Source: Otis tarda
Lineage: Eukaryota; Chordata; Aves; Otidiformes; Otididae
Direction: 5' to 3'
Assembly (NCBI GenBank): GCA_026413225.1
Contig: CM048575.1
Location: forward strand, 4,740,001-4,804,000
DNA length: 64,000 bases
The position numbers and the translations under genes were made by a program. Shown piece by piece: positions 10,562 to 20,900 of the stretch; position 1 is the stretch's first letter; every line of letters starts with the position of its first letter. Below the pieces are notes generated by a model. The model did no database searches, was not told the origin of the DNA, and saw nothing but the letters and a program-made list of their open reading frames with translations.

Positions 10562-10567
10562 AATAAA
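10562..10567 (+). terminator. SESN2: SESN2 poly(A) signal AATAAA
   Basis: Canonical AATAAA followed within 15 bases by a T-rich tract, as expected of a downstream element. It is the only good signal between the SESN2 stop and the next repeats. Confidence 0.7.
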
Positions 10568-10589
10568 ATTGTTTCTTTTTTTTTTTTTC

Positions 10590-13010
10590 CTCCTTTCTTC
10601 TTTTTTCTTTTCCACTGGCACTGGGGGGCTCCTGGGGAGCAGCCCTGGGTTGCCCAAGGGGGCAAATGGGGGGAGGTAAGGGGGGCTTGGCTCCAGCGCC
10701 CCCTCCCCTGCATATAGCACTCTTCTGGAAAGTCAGGATTTGGGGGCGCTGGCACACGTCCCAGTGCCTGTGTCCCATGGGATGATCCGATCCTGCTGCT
10801 GGGATGGGGCGGGGGGGGGGGGTGAAGCGGCACCGGGGCCACCCCAGCCTTGTGAGGTGGAGCCCAGCCCTTATCGGGGTGGGGGCAGGAGCCCCTGGCC
10901 GCTGCTGATAAAAGCTCTGACGAGGGCCCTGCCCATCCCCGTGCCGCGTGCCCCAGGAGCCCCATCCCGGCCCTGGGGTGTCCGCCCCCTCCAGATGGGT
11001 GCTCCCCATCCAAATGGTGGGGCGGGGGTGGCGAGGCCGGCCGGGGCTGGGGATTTCTAGGGCAAAGCCTCCGCTTGCGCTGTGCAGCGGGGAGGGAAAG
11101 CGCTCCCGGGGCGGCTCAAGGGCGCTGGGGAAACTGAGGCAGGAGGGTCGGGTCTCCCTTGGCTTTGCTGGTGGTGTCCAAGTCCCTGGGCTGGAGCCCC
11201 CATCCCGGTGTTCGGCCGGGTCGCCTTCGCTTGGCCGGCAGCTGCAGGCAGATGTTGCGCAGAGAGGAGCGATGCAAACCGCGCGGAAGGGTTGGCTTAG
11301 CGCTTACGAGACACTGGAGAATCCCCTGGGGTGCGGGGAGGGGGCTGCGAAACAGAACGGGAGCGGCGGCCGTCAGCTTCCGTGAATCTAGCAAGGGTTT
11401 GGAGAGGGTGCTCTTAGTTTTGTTTTTTCATGCTGGTGGCTTTTCACCATTTACATGGAAGAGCCCGGCTGTGGCTGGAAATCCCGGCGGGATGGCACTG
11501 GTGGTTCAGCTGCAAAAAAGGGCAAAATCGGGATTGTGTGTTGGTTTTTCAAAAGAAGAGAGAAAATGTCATCTTCCAGGGAACGGAAACAGCTCAGAAA
11601 ACCAGGGAATCACCAGAAAAGGGCCGAGCGGGCAGGGAGGTTGTGTCCGAGGAGGGATTTTTCCTGCTGTCTTTGAGGCATCCAAAACGTTTTGTTCGAA
11701 TGGAAGAAATCCTCCGAGGAAAGGCGCCGCTTCGGGTCACAAAGCCGCGCTGGGAGGGGCTGAGCTTTTTAAAAAAAAAAAGAAAAAAAGAAAAAAAAAA
11801 CCTTATTTGCTGCAGTTTCACCCTATTGCATCTGGCAAAGTCAGCCCCAGCAGCTGGCGGGGTCACTGCTCGGCATCCCTGCTCCCTCTCGCTTCTCCCA
11901 GAAATACGGAATAAGCAGGACGAGGCCGAGTCCGGGGGGGTCCCTGGGCGCCCAGGGAGCAGCGATGCCACCCCAGCACCCAGAGCAGGCTGGCGCCGAG
12001 ACCCCCGCGCCCGCGGGACGCCTCAGCAATTGCCGCTACGCAATTTTGAAATAAATACGTACGGACACAGCTCCGTGCGTTGCCCATCCCACAGCAAGGA
12101 AGGGAAAACATCCTTTCCTTTTTCCTTTTTTTTTTTTTAAATTACTTTCTATTGTTTCTGCCGGGCCCCCTGCAAGAAGATGTGGGGTGACCCGGTGGGG
12201 GTGGGACGGCTGCTCACCCCATTTTTCGCCGCTCCTCTGCCCCTCTCCTCCCTGTCCAGCCCCCCAGGAGCGGGTGGGTGGGTGGGTGGGTGGGTGGGTG
12301 TGACATCCTCGTGGTAAAGCAGAGAAAAGGGTGCTCGTGGACCCCGGGGGCTGCCCCCCACCCCTCCCTGCAGCCTCCAGCATCGCCGGGGCAGCTGCAA
12401 AGCACAAAGGCTCTCAAAAGCGTTATTTTTATCCCTTTTTCTCTTTTTTTTTTTTTTTTTTTCCCCCCTTACTCTCTGATAAACCTCAGCCTTAGCAGCA
12501 AGTCTGGAGTTGCGCCCCAAATTTTCCTCCCTGGTTGTCCCAGATTTATTCGAAATCCATGAGGGATTTACCACGGGCACCGAGCAGCTCCCGCGCTTCC
12601 CCACCGCCACCGAGGACACCCGGCAGGGACCGGTCCCCTGCTTTATTATTTTTTTTTCCCCCCATTTTTCTGCTACAGCATCATCCTCAAGGATGGGGCT
12701 CCCTCAACCCATGGCCTGGCTCACGGTACCGGTTTAACCCCTTTCCTTTTTCCAGCCGGGCACAGTTACCAACCGACAAATTCCTCACCCCGCGTTGAGC
12801 CAAGGCCTGCAATTTTGATCCGTGCTTCGTAATTTCTCGGCAGCTTTCACCGCCTGGCCTGGGGGCAGGCGCGTTCATAACCTCCCTGCCCGCAGCTCAT
12901 CGTCACCATCCCAACGTACGCACGGGTTTTTGTTCACGGGTTTTGTTTTTCTTGCCCTCAATTTAAAAAGTTTAACGTGTTAGCGGTGGTTAAAAATGCG
13001 GCAGGGATAC
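10590..13010. other. Intergenic DNA, no supported gene
   Basis: GC-rich with A- and T-rich tracts (11769-11800, 12126-12139, 12446-12463). It includes a (GGGT)n run and one further copy of the GGGGAAACTGAGGCAGG word at 11127-11143. An AATAAA at 12050-12055 has no coding sequence upstream. Nothing resembles a protein or structured RNA that I recognise. Confidence 0.55.
12271..12302 (+). repeat. (GGGT)7 microsatellite, G-quadruplex-prone
   Basis: Seven consecutive GGGT units. Repeated GGG triplets with one-base loops are a standard intramolecular G-quadruplex pattern on the plus strand. Confidence 0.85.
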
Positions 13011-13592
13011 ATTCGGGCGGGAAGGGGATGAATTCAGGCTGGAAGGGGATAAATTTGGGCTGGAAATGGATGAATTTGGGCTGGAAATGGATAAATTTGG
13101 GCTGGAAATTGATGAGTTTGGGCTGGAAATTGATTAATTCGGGCTGGATGTGGATAAATTCAGACTGGAAGGGGATAAATTCAGGCTGGAAGTGGATGAA
13201 TTCAGGCTAGAAGTGGATAAATTCAGGCTGGAAGTGGATAAATTCGGGCTGGAAGGGGATAAATTTGGGCTGGAAGTGGATAAATTCAGACTGGAAGTGG
13301 GTAAATTCAGACTGGAAGTGGATAAATTCGGGCTGGAAGTGGATAAATTCAGGCTGGAAGTGGATGAATTCGGGCTGGAAGGGGATAAATTCAGACTGGA
13401 AGTGGATAAATTCGGGCTGGAAGTGGATAAATTCAGGCTGGAAGTGGATAAATTTGGGCTGGAAGTGGATAAATTTAGATTGGAAGTGGATGAATTCGGG
13501 CTGGAAGGGGATAAATTTGGGCTGGAAGTGGATAAATTCAGGCAGGAAGGGGATAAATTCAGACTGGAAGTGGATAAATTCGGGCTGGAGAT
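13011..13592 (+). repeat. 21-bp minisatellite, about 27 copies
   Basis: Head-to-tail copies of a 21-bp unit close to GGATAAATTCAGGCTGGAAGT. Copies vary mainly at ATAAA/ATGAA, TTCAG/TTCGG/TTTGG and AAGTGG/AAGGGG. Because 21 is a multiple of three and the unit lacks stops in several frames, it stays open over long stretches on both strands. Read forward it gives a seven-residue D-K-F-R/G-L-E-V repeat, and in reverse a repeated F-I-H-F-Q-P-E. There is no splice, Kozak or homology evidence that it is translated, so I treat the frames as a by-product of the period. Confidence 0.92.
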
Positions 13593-14351
13593 AAAGCGGC
13601 TCCTCAAGGGTGAGGTGGACGTGGAGGCTCGGCTCAAGCCGGCGTGGGATCACGCAATTCCCAGCGGTGAGGAGCCGCCGCCGTCGTCACCCCAAACCGC
13701 GACGGAGCCGAGCCCCGCAGCCCCAGTGCTCCCAGCCCCTTTCCAGCGCTGGGCCGCGGGTGAGTGTTTCACGGGGCGCTGGGTGGGAGGGCAGGGACCG
13801 GGCCCCGCTCGCTGCCTTAGCTCATGGGAACAGAATGTGCCCTGGCCGCCGAGCCCAAAATATCCCCTGGCACCATCTGCGCCCGACACCGGCCCCGCTC
13901 GCTCGCGTCACCCGCGCCGTGCCTGCGGCCGGGTGGCTGCTGTCGGGACGGACGCCGTCGCTGGGGGACACGCGTGGCCTTGCGGATTCGGGACGCCGAG
14001 CGCCGCTTTTACAGCCGGGTTTTTACCCAGAAATGCGGCTTCGCACCGAGGTGGGCACCTTTGGGTGCCCAGGGTGCCAGCAGCCATGGCGTCGGTGCCC
14101 GTCCGCAACCCCTCCAAAATCCGCCCCATCCGTGCGGGGCAGGGCGGGGGCGGACGAGAAGGCAGGCCTCTGCGCCTTTGCGGCAGGCGATAAACCGCTG
14201 GCTTCGGATTTTGGAGGGACGGTTCGGCCGTCGCCGGGAAGCCGGCTCGCTGTCCTCGCTGGGGACAAATTGGGTTTATTCCGGCGTAAATCCCAGCCGG
14301 CTGCTGGAGCCTTGCAGTCCTGGAAAAGCAGGAGGGATGGCAGCCGTAATT

Positions 14352-14732
14352 CATCGTGTGTGTTCCCCCTTGAATCCCTCGTGTCCCCCCCCAATTCATG
14401 GTGTGTCCTCCCAATTCCTGATGTGTGCCCCCCCCAATTCATGGTGTGTCCCCCGATTCCTGATGTGTGTCCCCCCCAATTCATGGTGTGTCCCCCCCCA
14501 ATTCCTGATGTGTGCCCCCCAATTCCTAACGTGTGTCACCTCAATTCATTATGTGCGTCCCCAGTGTGCCCCCCAATGTGTGTTCCCCCGAAATTCCTGG
14601 TGCCTCCCCAAATCACAGTCCCCCTAGTTCCTAATGTATGTGTCCCCCCCAATTTATCATGTGTCCCTCCCTCAATTCCTGATGCATCCCCCAGTTCCTG
14701 ACGTGTGTGTTCCCCCCCCCCAATTCACACTG
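14352..14732 (+). repeat. Degenerate ~20-bp C-rich minisatellite
   Basis: Imperfect tandem units built from CCCCCCAATTCATGGTGTGT and CCCCAATTCCTGATGTGTG, alternating ATGGTGTG with CTGATGTG. It becomes more degenerate to the right (after about 14540). Unrelated in sequence to the 21-bp array to its left. Confidence 0.85.
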
Positions 14733-14978
14733 AGCCCCCAGCTGCTGTCACCCCCCTGCCCCGGCCTCTGCGGTGCCATCCCGCAAAGCTCTGCCCGTCC
14801 CACACCCGTGCCCCAGAGGGGAGCAAGCGGCTCCCCGGGCTGGGGGGGACCCTGCCGGGGCCGGGGGGTCGGGGGAGACGGGGTCGCTGCCCGCGCCGCT
14901 CCGGATGCTCCACCCGCGGCCGCGGCTTTGCTGGGCCGGCAGCGCCGCTCGCTGGGGACCGGCAGCAGCGGCGACCCC

Positions 14979-15930
14979 GCCCCACGGGGAACCCGCCCCA
15001 CGGGGAACCCGCCCCACGGCGAACCTGGCTGCAGCCCCACGGGGAACCCGCCCCACGGGGAACCTGCCCCACGGCGAACCTGCCCCACGGGAAACCTGGC
15101 TGCAGCCCCACGGCGAACCCGCCCCACGGGGAACCCGCCCCACGGCGAACCTGGCTGCAGCCCCGCGGGGAACCCGCCCCACGGCGAACCTGCCCCACGG
15201 GGAACCTGACTGCAGCCCCACGGGGAACCCGCCCCACGGGGAACCTGACTGCAGCCCTGCGGGGAACCCGCCCCACAGCGAACCTGCCCCACGGGGAACC
15301 CGACTGCAGCCCCATGAGGAACCCGCCCCACGGGGAACCCGCCCCACGGGGAACCTGCCCCACGGGGAACCTGACTGCAGCCCCACGGGGAACCCGCCCC
15401 ACGGCGAACCCGCCCCACGGCGAACCTGGCTGCAGCCCCACGGGGAACCCGCCCCACGGCAAACCTGCCCCACGGCGAACCTGACTGCAGCCCCACGGCG
15501 AACCCACCCTACGGGGAACCTGCCCCACGGCGAACCTGCCCCACGGGGAACCTGACTGCAGCCCCATGGGGAACCCGCCCCACGGGGAACCTGGCTGCAG
15601 CCCCACGGGGAACCCGCCCCACGGGGAACCTGACTGCAGCCCTGCGGGGAACCCGCCCCACAGCGAACCTGCCCCACGGGGAACCCGACTGCAGCCCCAC
15701 GGGGAACCCGCCCCACGGGGAACCCGCCCCACGGCGAACCTGGCTGCAGCCCCACGGGGAACCTGGCTGCAGCCCCACGGGGAACCTTCCCCACGGCAAA
15801 CCCGCCCCACGGCGAACCCACCCCATGGCGAACCCTCCCCACGGGGAACCTGACTGCAGCCCCACAGGGAACCTGCCCCACAGCCAACCTGCCCCACGGC
15901 GAATCTGACTGCAGCCCCACTGCAAACTTT
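14979..15930 (+). repeat. 16-bp GC-rich minisatellite, roughly 55 units
   Basis: About 950 bp of tandem CCCCACGGGGAACCCG, with a longer unit recurring every few copies in which CTGGCTGCAG or CTGACTGCAG is added. Each unit has the short inverted repeat CCCC-AC-GGGG and one or two CpGs. All frames on both strands are open for long distances and yield P-H-G-E-P-A-P-R-G-T-like or G-V-C-P-W-G-like repeats, which I regard as spurious. Longer blocks are repeated too (for example, 15240-15330 resembles 15620-15710), implying segmental duplication within the array. Confidence 0.92.
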
Positions 15931-16134
15931 CCCCACATCCCCGCCGCCCCACGGCCGGCCCCGCACTCAGCCCTCCCCGCGGCCCTGCCGCCAGCCCCAC
16001 AGCCGCTCCTGCCCCGGCTGCCGCCAGCTCCGCCGGGAAAGGCCTCGCTCCTCCCGATTGCTTGCTGAACGGCTGGTCCGCAGGACGGCGGGGGATGAGG
16101 GCTCACCCCAGGGAACAGAAAACAGGACTTGCGC

Positions 16135-16223
16135 TTTCCCCGGCATTTTCCCCGGCATTTTTTCCTTGGCATTATTTTTCCGTTGGCATTATTTTTCCCT
16201 TGCATTTTCCCTGGCATTTTCCC
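16135..16223 (+). repeat. Short TTTTCCC(T/C)GGCA minisatellite
   Basis: Eight or so units of GGCATTTTCCC / GGCATTATTTTTCC, 11-17 bp long, pyrimidine-rich on the plus strand. Fourth distinct tandem array within 3.2 kb. Confidence 0.8.
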
Positions 16224-17207
16224 TCACGCGCGGGATTTGGAGCATCCTCCCTCCCAAGCAGGGGCCGGTTGCCTCCTCGGCGGGGACAGGCCACCCGAAA
16301 CGGGGGAGCAGGGTGCTGCCGGCGTCCCACGGCGGCCAGGAGTACGAGGAATGGAATCGGCGCCGCTGACGCTGGAAAAGCGCCTGGGAGCGGGCGTCCA
16401 CAGCCTTGGAATGGCAGGATGGTTTGGGTGGGAAGGGGCCCAGCCGCCCAGTCCGACCCCACCGGGACGCCGGGGTTTCGGGGGCGAGCGTCCCCTCGCC
16501 GGGGCGCGAAGGGCGAAATCCGGGCGAGGCAGGGAAGGCCGTGGCAGGCTTCTGCGGGGAAACCCCATCCCTGTCGCCGGGACGGCGAATTCGACGCTGG
16601 CCGAGGCAGGGGCGGGAGTTTTGGGGCGATTTCGCAACGATTTGGGGACGGCGGCCGGGCGAGGGGTGCCAACCCCAGGAGGGGTCAGAACGGGAACACG
16701 GATTGCTCAAGGCCTCTCCCTTCCGCAGGTCGCCCCCCCCACCCAAAATCCATCTGCAGTGACCCCCCCTCCAGACCCCAGCTGACCCCAATCCCCACCC
16801 CGCAGCCCCCCAGCGCCCTTTGGCCCCCAGACCCCTCAGCCCCGGGTCCCACAGCACCTGGCTGTGGACCCCTAATCCTCCGAACCCCAAATCCTGCCTG
16901 TCCCCAAATGCCACCCCCCCGGGGCACCCCATCACCCCCTGGCCCCAAAGCCTCACCCCCCCAGCACCCCCCACCGCAAACCCCCACAACCCCCCTCACC
17001 CTTTGACCCCAACGCATCACCCCCCAGCCCCCCTTGCCCCAAACCCTCATGACCCCTGTCACCCCCTGACCCCAAAGCCTCACCCCACCCCTCCAGCCCC
17101 CTATCACCCCCCGCCCCAAATTCCCACGGCCTCCCTCACCCCAACCTCCCCCCCCGCCCGCCCCCATCTTCCCCGGCCCCAAATCCCCCCCGCCCCGTTC
17201 CGCGGGA
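16224..17207. other. C-rich DNA upstream of second promoter
   Basis: From about 16730 the plus strand becomes strongly C-rich, with loosely repeated CCCCAAAGCCTCACCCC and CCCTGACCCC words, a low-complexity pyrimidine tract running to the promoter. No gene is supported. Confidence 0.6.
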
Positions 17208-17368
17208 GGGGCGAGTCCTACGCTACGGGGCGTGGCCTACAGCGTGGGGGCGTGGCCTGCCCTATTGGGGCGCGGCCTGCTGCGAGGGGCGTGTCCTACG
17301 GCAGGAGGCGTGGCCTGCCGCGAGGGGGCGTGGCCCCCAACGCGGGCGGACTACAACTCCCGGCATCC
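17208..17368 (+). promoter_or_regulatory. Phased GC-box promoter with ZNF143-like site
   Basis: Seven GGGGCGTGGC-type boxes (Sp/KLF family consensus) start at 17208, 17227, 17247, 17267, 17286, 17305 and 17325, a 19-20 bp period close to two helical turns. They end 16 bp before ACTACAACTCCCGGCATCC (17350-17368), a ZNF143/Staf-like element like the one in the SESN2 promoter. A non-coding exon with a good donor follows directly. I infer a TATA-less CpG-island promoter firing to the right, probably for PHACTR4. Confidence 0.7.
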
Positions 17369-17440
17369 TCCGCGCGTCCCCCCTCCCCAGGCTTCCGGCG
17401 GGGCCGGCCCGGGAGCGGCGGAGGGAGCCGGCGGCAGCGG
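17369..17440 (+). other. PHACTR4: Non-coding first exon, probably PHACTR4
   Basis: GC-rich sequence without an ATG ends at GGCAGCGG|GTGAGG (donor at 17441). The true 5' end is not visible; I place it just after the ZNF143-like element. Assignment to PHACTR4 rests on strand, on the PHACTR4-like coding exon 44 kb downstream, and on the absence of any other recognisable gene between them. MED18, which has this position in human, is the main alternative, but I see no MED18 coding sequence downstream. Confidence 0.45.
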
Positions 17441-17790
17441 GTGAGGGCGGGCGGCTCGGGGGGGTCCCAGTAAGGGGGGGGGGGGGCTGGGCCTGCGAGG
17501 GAGGGGCGGCGAGAGGGGCCTGTGTGGGGCGAGGGAACGCGGAGGGGGGCGGGGGGTCCCGTGGGCAGGACCCCCGCGGCTCCCCGGAGGCTGGGGCTGG
17601 CTCCCTGGGCCGGGCCGGCTGTGCGGGCCGGGGGCTCCTGCGGGGGCCGGGGGCTCCTGCGGGGGCCGGCTCGGGGTTCCACCTCACCCCTGTGACCCCC
17701 GCAGCGGGGTGCGGGGCCTGGGCTGCGGCTGAGGGTCAGCCCTGGCCGTTCACCTGTGCCTCCCCCCCTCCCCGGAGCCCCCCCGAAGCA

Positions 17791-17813
17791 CCCCCCCCCC
17801 CCCCCCCCCCCCC
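17791..17813. repeat. C23 homopolymer
   Basis: Pure run of 23 C, flanked by CCCCCGAAGCA and GGTATTT. It marks the right edge of the very GC-rich part of the window, and such runs are prone to length error in sequencing. Confidence 0.9.
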
Positions 17814-17921
17814 GGTATTTCTTTGTTTGATCTCTCCTGTCTTCGTCTTGGCTGAAATCTGAAACGTCCCGGCTGTGCTTTCTGGTTTAATGGTTCTTTT
17901 TCCCCCCCTCTTTGCGCGCAG

Positions 17922-17963
17922 ATGAATTATTTACCGCTTCGCCTCGTGCTGGTGTTTGTCCAG
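17922..17963 (+). other. Candidate small exon
   Basis: A pyrimidine tract and acceptor (CTCTTTGCGCGCAG) are followed by 42 bp and a donor CAG|GTGAAG. The 14 codons in phase 0 begin at an ATG (MNYLPLRLVLVFVQ). The peptide is unfamiliar and hydrophobic. It could be an alternative 5' exon of the gene starting at 17.4 kb, or chance. Confidence 0.25.
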
Positions 17964-17969
17964 GTGAAG

Positions 17970-20900
17970 GTGGGTGAGGGCTTGGTGCCCCTCTCTGGGG
18001 CTGAAAATACGGAAAAAAAATCACAAAAAAGACGGGTGCGATGGGAGAAGGTGCTTAACCGAGGCTGAAATGAAGTGAAAAGCTCCTCTCCTCAAACGTT
18101 AGGACGTTTAAACTTTACTTCCACCAGCCTAGAAAGAGAAACGGGAATGCTTGTGACCGCTCCTCTAATGCGTAACGAAACCTCAACTTGTGTAGGAGTG
18201 AGTTTTAAACTTGAAACTTGCTTTTTAAAAATCCGAACCACCGGCGAGCGCTGTGCAGAGTCAGGTTTGCTGGCGGTGGAAGGGGAACGATGGAGTTTTC
18301 CGTTCTCGGCGGGTGAAGGATCGGTTCGGCTGCGTTCCCTTGACGTGCTGGTGTTGCAGACGTCGCACAGGAGCGTAATTAAGTTCCTCTGCGTGCTATG
18401 GCTTCGGTAGCAATGCCTGTTGCTCTTCAAACACGCTATTTAATCCAAATTACTTGTGAGAGTAGACAAGACCTAAGACTGTAACTTTACATAGTTTAAA
18501 TTCCCTCTCTAATGAGAGTGTGAAAAAGGGGGAGGTGAAGCCAAAATGAGGCCACTTATGGGGGCACCCGGTGGGCACACAGTTTTGCCAGTTGACGTTA
18601 ATACCTTGGACGGTGACGGTAACGAACCCCTTTTCCCATTCGGAGTAGGTTTAAACGTGTTCTTCGCAGCGCTGCTGGCAGTGACCGTGCTGATCTGGCC
18701 TAAATTAGCGCGGTTTCAAGTGTGGCAGCTTGTACTTTCGCAGGCGTTGTTATCAGATAACGTCTCAAAGGGTGTTTTTGTAAGGAATGTTTCCTTTCTG
18801 GACTACCAAGAAATAGCTGGATGAGCCGCATCCGAGGCACAGAGCATCCTCAAGCCCTGGAAGACGGGGAGGGGGAGTCCTCTTGGGAGTATGGGGCAGC
18901 ACAGAGAGGCTGCCGCGAACAAGGGGAATGCGATCGCGACCTTGCTTTCGTGCCGCCGGGTCGGTAATCTGTGATTATACAGCCTTCTGCTTCATTCAAT
19001 CACTGGTTAATTTGATTTCCAGTTTAATTTGATGACAGTTTTGAGAGCCAAATCGCTTGTATTTAAACAAATGGCTTCTATTTTGATCAAATTTCATTGT
19101 GTTTGGCGTGTGTTGGGGCATTATACGTATTAAAAATCGCTGACACTGTAGTTTCTGCAGGTCTGTCAGTTGGTGATGAATATTCAGTTGCGAGCTGTAC
19201 AAAACCTGTGTCTGGCCGCCAGTGGGAGAAGGGGGGCTTCGAGCAAAACCCAGTCAAGGGGGGAAATCACGCTGATACTAGTTTTGTGGTCGCTGCTCTA
19301 AGTGGTGCCACGCACGAAGCAAGCTGCGGATATCCTTGAGGTCGTCTGGGTCACCTCAGAACACGCTTATTTTTCTGGCAAAACAAGAACTTTGGGCTGC
19401 AGGGTGTGCAAGGAGACTGGTACGGCTGTTGGGGGGGCAAAGATGTCATCTTGTTCCTGCTTCCATTAAAGGTGGGAGTGGAGCGTGTGTAGTGAAGAGA
19501 TGCTCCATGGCATTCAGAGTTGGTTCCCTAATTTTGGTTAGTTGAGCTTTTCTGCATACAAGTGCCGTGTGGGTTTCTTGTGAGTGTGAGAGCTTTTTTT
19601 TTTTTCCTTCCCTGATGGGTTTGGAGCCCGTGGAAAACGAATGGATGTGCGACTGCGGCAGCGTTAGGCCTGGGCTTTGTGTCGAGGGGAAAAAAAAAAG
19701 CCCTTTCAGAGATCTATTTTTATCATTTAATTAGTAGCTCTTGTGACTTGACAGTGCTGCGGTGATAACTATTTCCAGTTCTTTTCCGCGCAGTGGGGTC
19801 ACGCGTTAGTCAGGCCGAGAACGCGCCAGCCCGCCGTCGTACCCGTGGCAGGGGCGTTTTAACTCCTTCCGAGCTGTGCCCCCACATCCGAGGACGGATT
19901 GCGGGTGAGGAGTCAGTCTTCAAAGTGCTTTCCAAGTGGTGACTGTCCTTAATTTTTCTCTGCCCTGGAGGACTTTCTGTATCTCGTGTAAAAAAACAAA
20001 CAAAAAAACCCAACAAAAATCCAAGGGTGCGGAGGTTGGTGTGGTTCGGTGGTGGGTGAGCGACAGGCTGGGGATCGTAGGTAAAAGACCGCAGATTGCC
20101 CGATTCTGGCTCTTACCTGCTGGTTTTGAACGACTCAGGTCGATCTTTCGGGGTTGGCCAACAGTGACCGTGCAAAACCTCTGGCGATGACTAATTACGC
20201 GTGGGTATTTATGCTCCTTGCGAACGAGGAATGGCCGTTTTCCTGATTTCTAAATGACGAAGCCCTTAAGCTGTAGATCCTGTTCTTGTGTTGCTGGTTC
20301 TGTTGCTTGCGGCGTCGCCTTGTTTTGGATGACCAGCTGTGCTGAGATAGGGAGGCGAGAGGCAGCTTTGGTCCCCAGCCACAGCCTGCTTGTCCCACTG
20401 TTTGAATTTCTCTGTCTACTGATGACTCTACGCTCTTTCCACCTTGCACCGGGGAAGGGATGGGGGAGGGAGTTCTAATTATCTCCAGAGAGGCTTTTAA
20501 GGCTGTTAGTCAAAGGAACAGGCTTCATCTTGTAACTGAATGACTTGTGTGAAATCACACGAAGCACCCGTGGCAAAGATAGGAAAATTGAGAGCAGTCC
20601 AAATGATTTCTCGTTGCTGAATCCTGGAAATAGATTCCCCCCCCCCCGCCCCCAAGCCGTTGGCTAGCAGCAGCAATCAGAGGAAGGGGGGGAAATGGGT
20701 AAACAGATTGTTAACTTTATTCTTTTCTGTTTGTGCTGCTGGCAGGCTGATTACAAAACACGGTTCAGAATCGCTTACCTACCAGCTGCCCGGCGGAGTT
20801 GAGAAGTCGTGATGGGCAGTGCGTTATCGTCAACTAATTAACCGTGTCTGCTGAATGTCATGGGGCAAAACAAGGTGCATACTGATGAGGTGGGTTTGTG

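Larger units (their letters stand above)
9435..10585 (+). other. SESN2: SESN2 3' untranslated region
   Basis: About 1.15 kb of GC-rich DNA from the stop codon to just past the poly(A) signal. It contains a pure run of 37 T (10171-10207), which is unusual within an exon. The cleavage site is inferred, not seen. Confidence 0.7.

Noticed and set aside
13150-14193. A 347-codon open frame across and beyond the 21-bp repeat as a gene
   Set aside because: Its length comes from a stop-free tandem repeat and GC-rich flank; opposite-strand frames are equally open and there is no homology or splice context.
14748-16217. A 489-codon minus-strand open frame with G/R-rich repeats
   Set aside because: It is the 16-bp minisatellite translated; other frames over the same stretch are also open.
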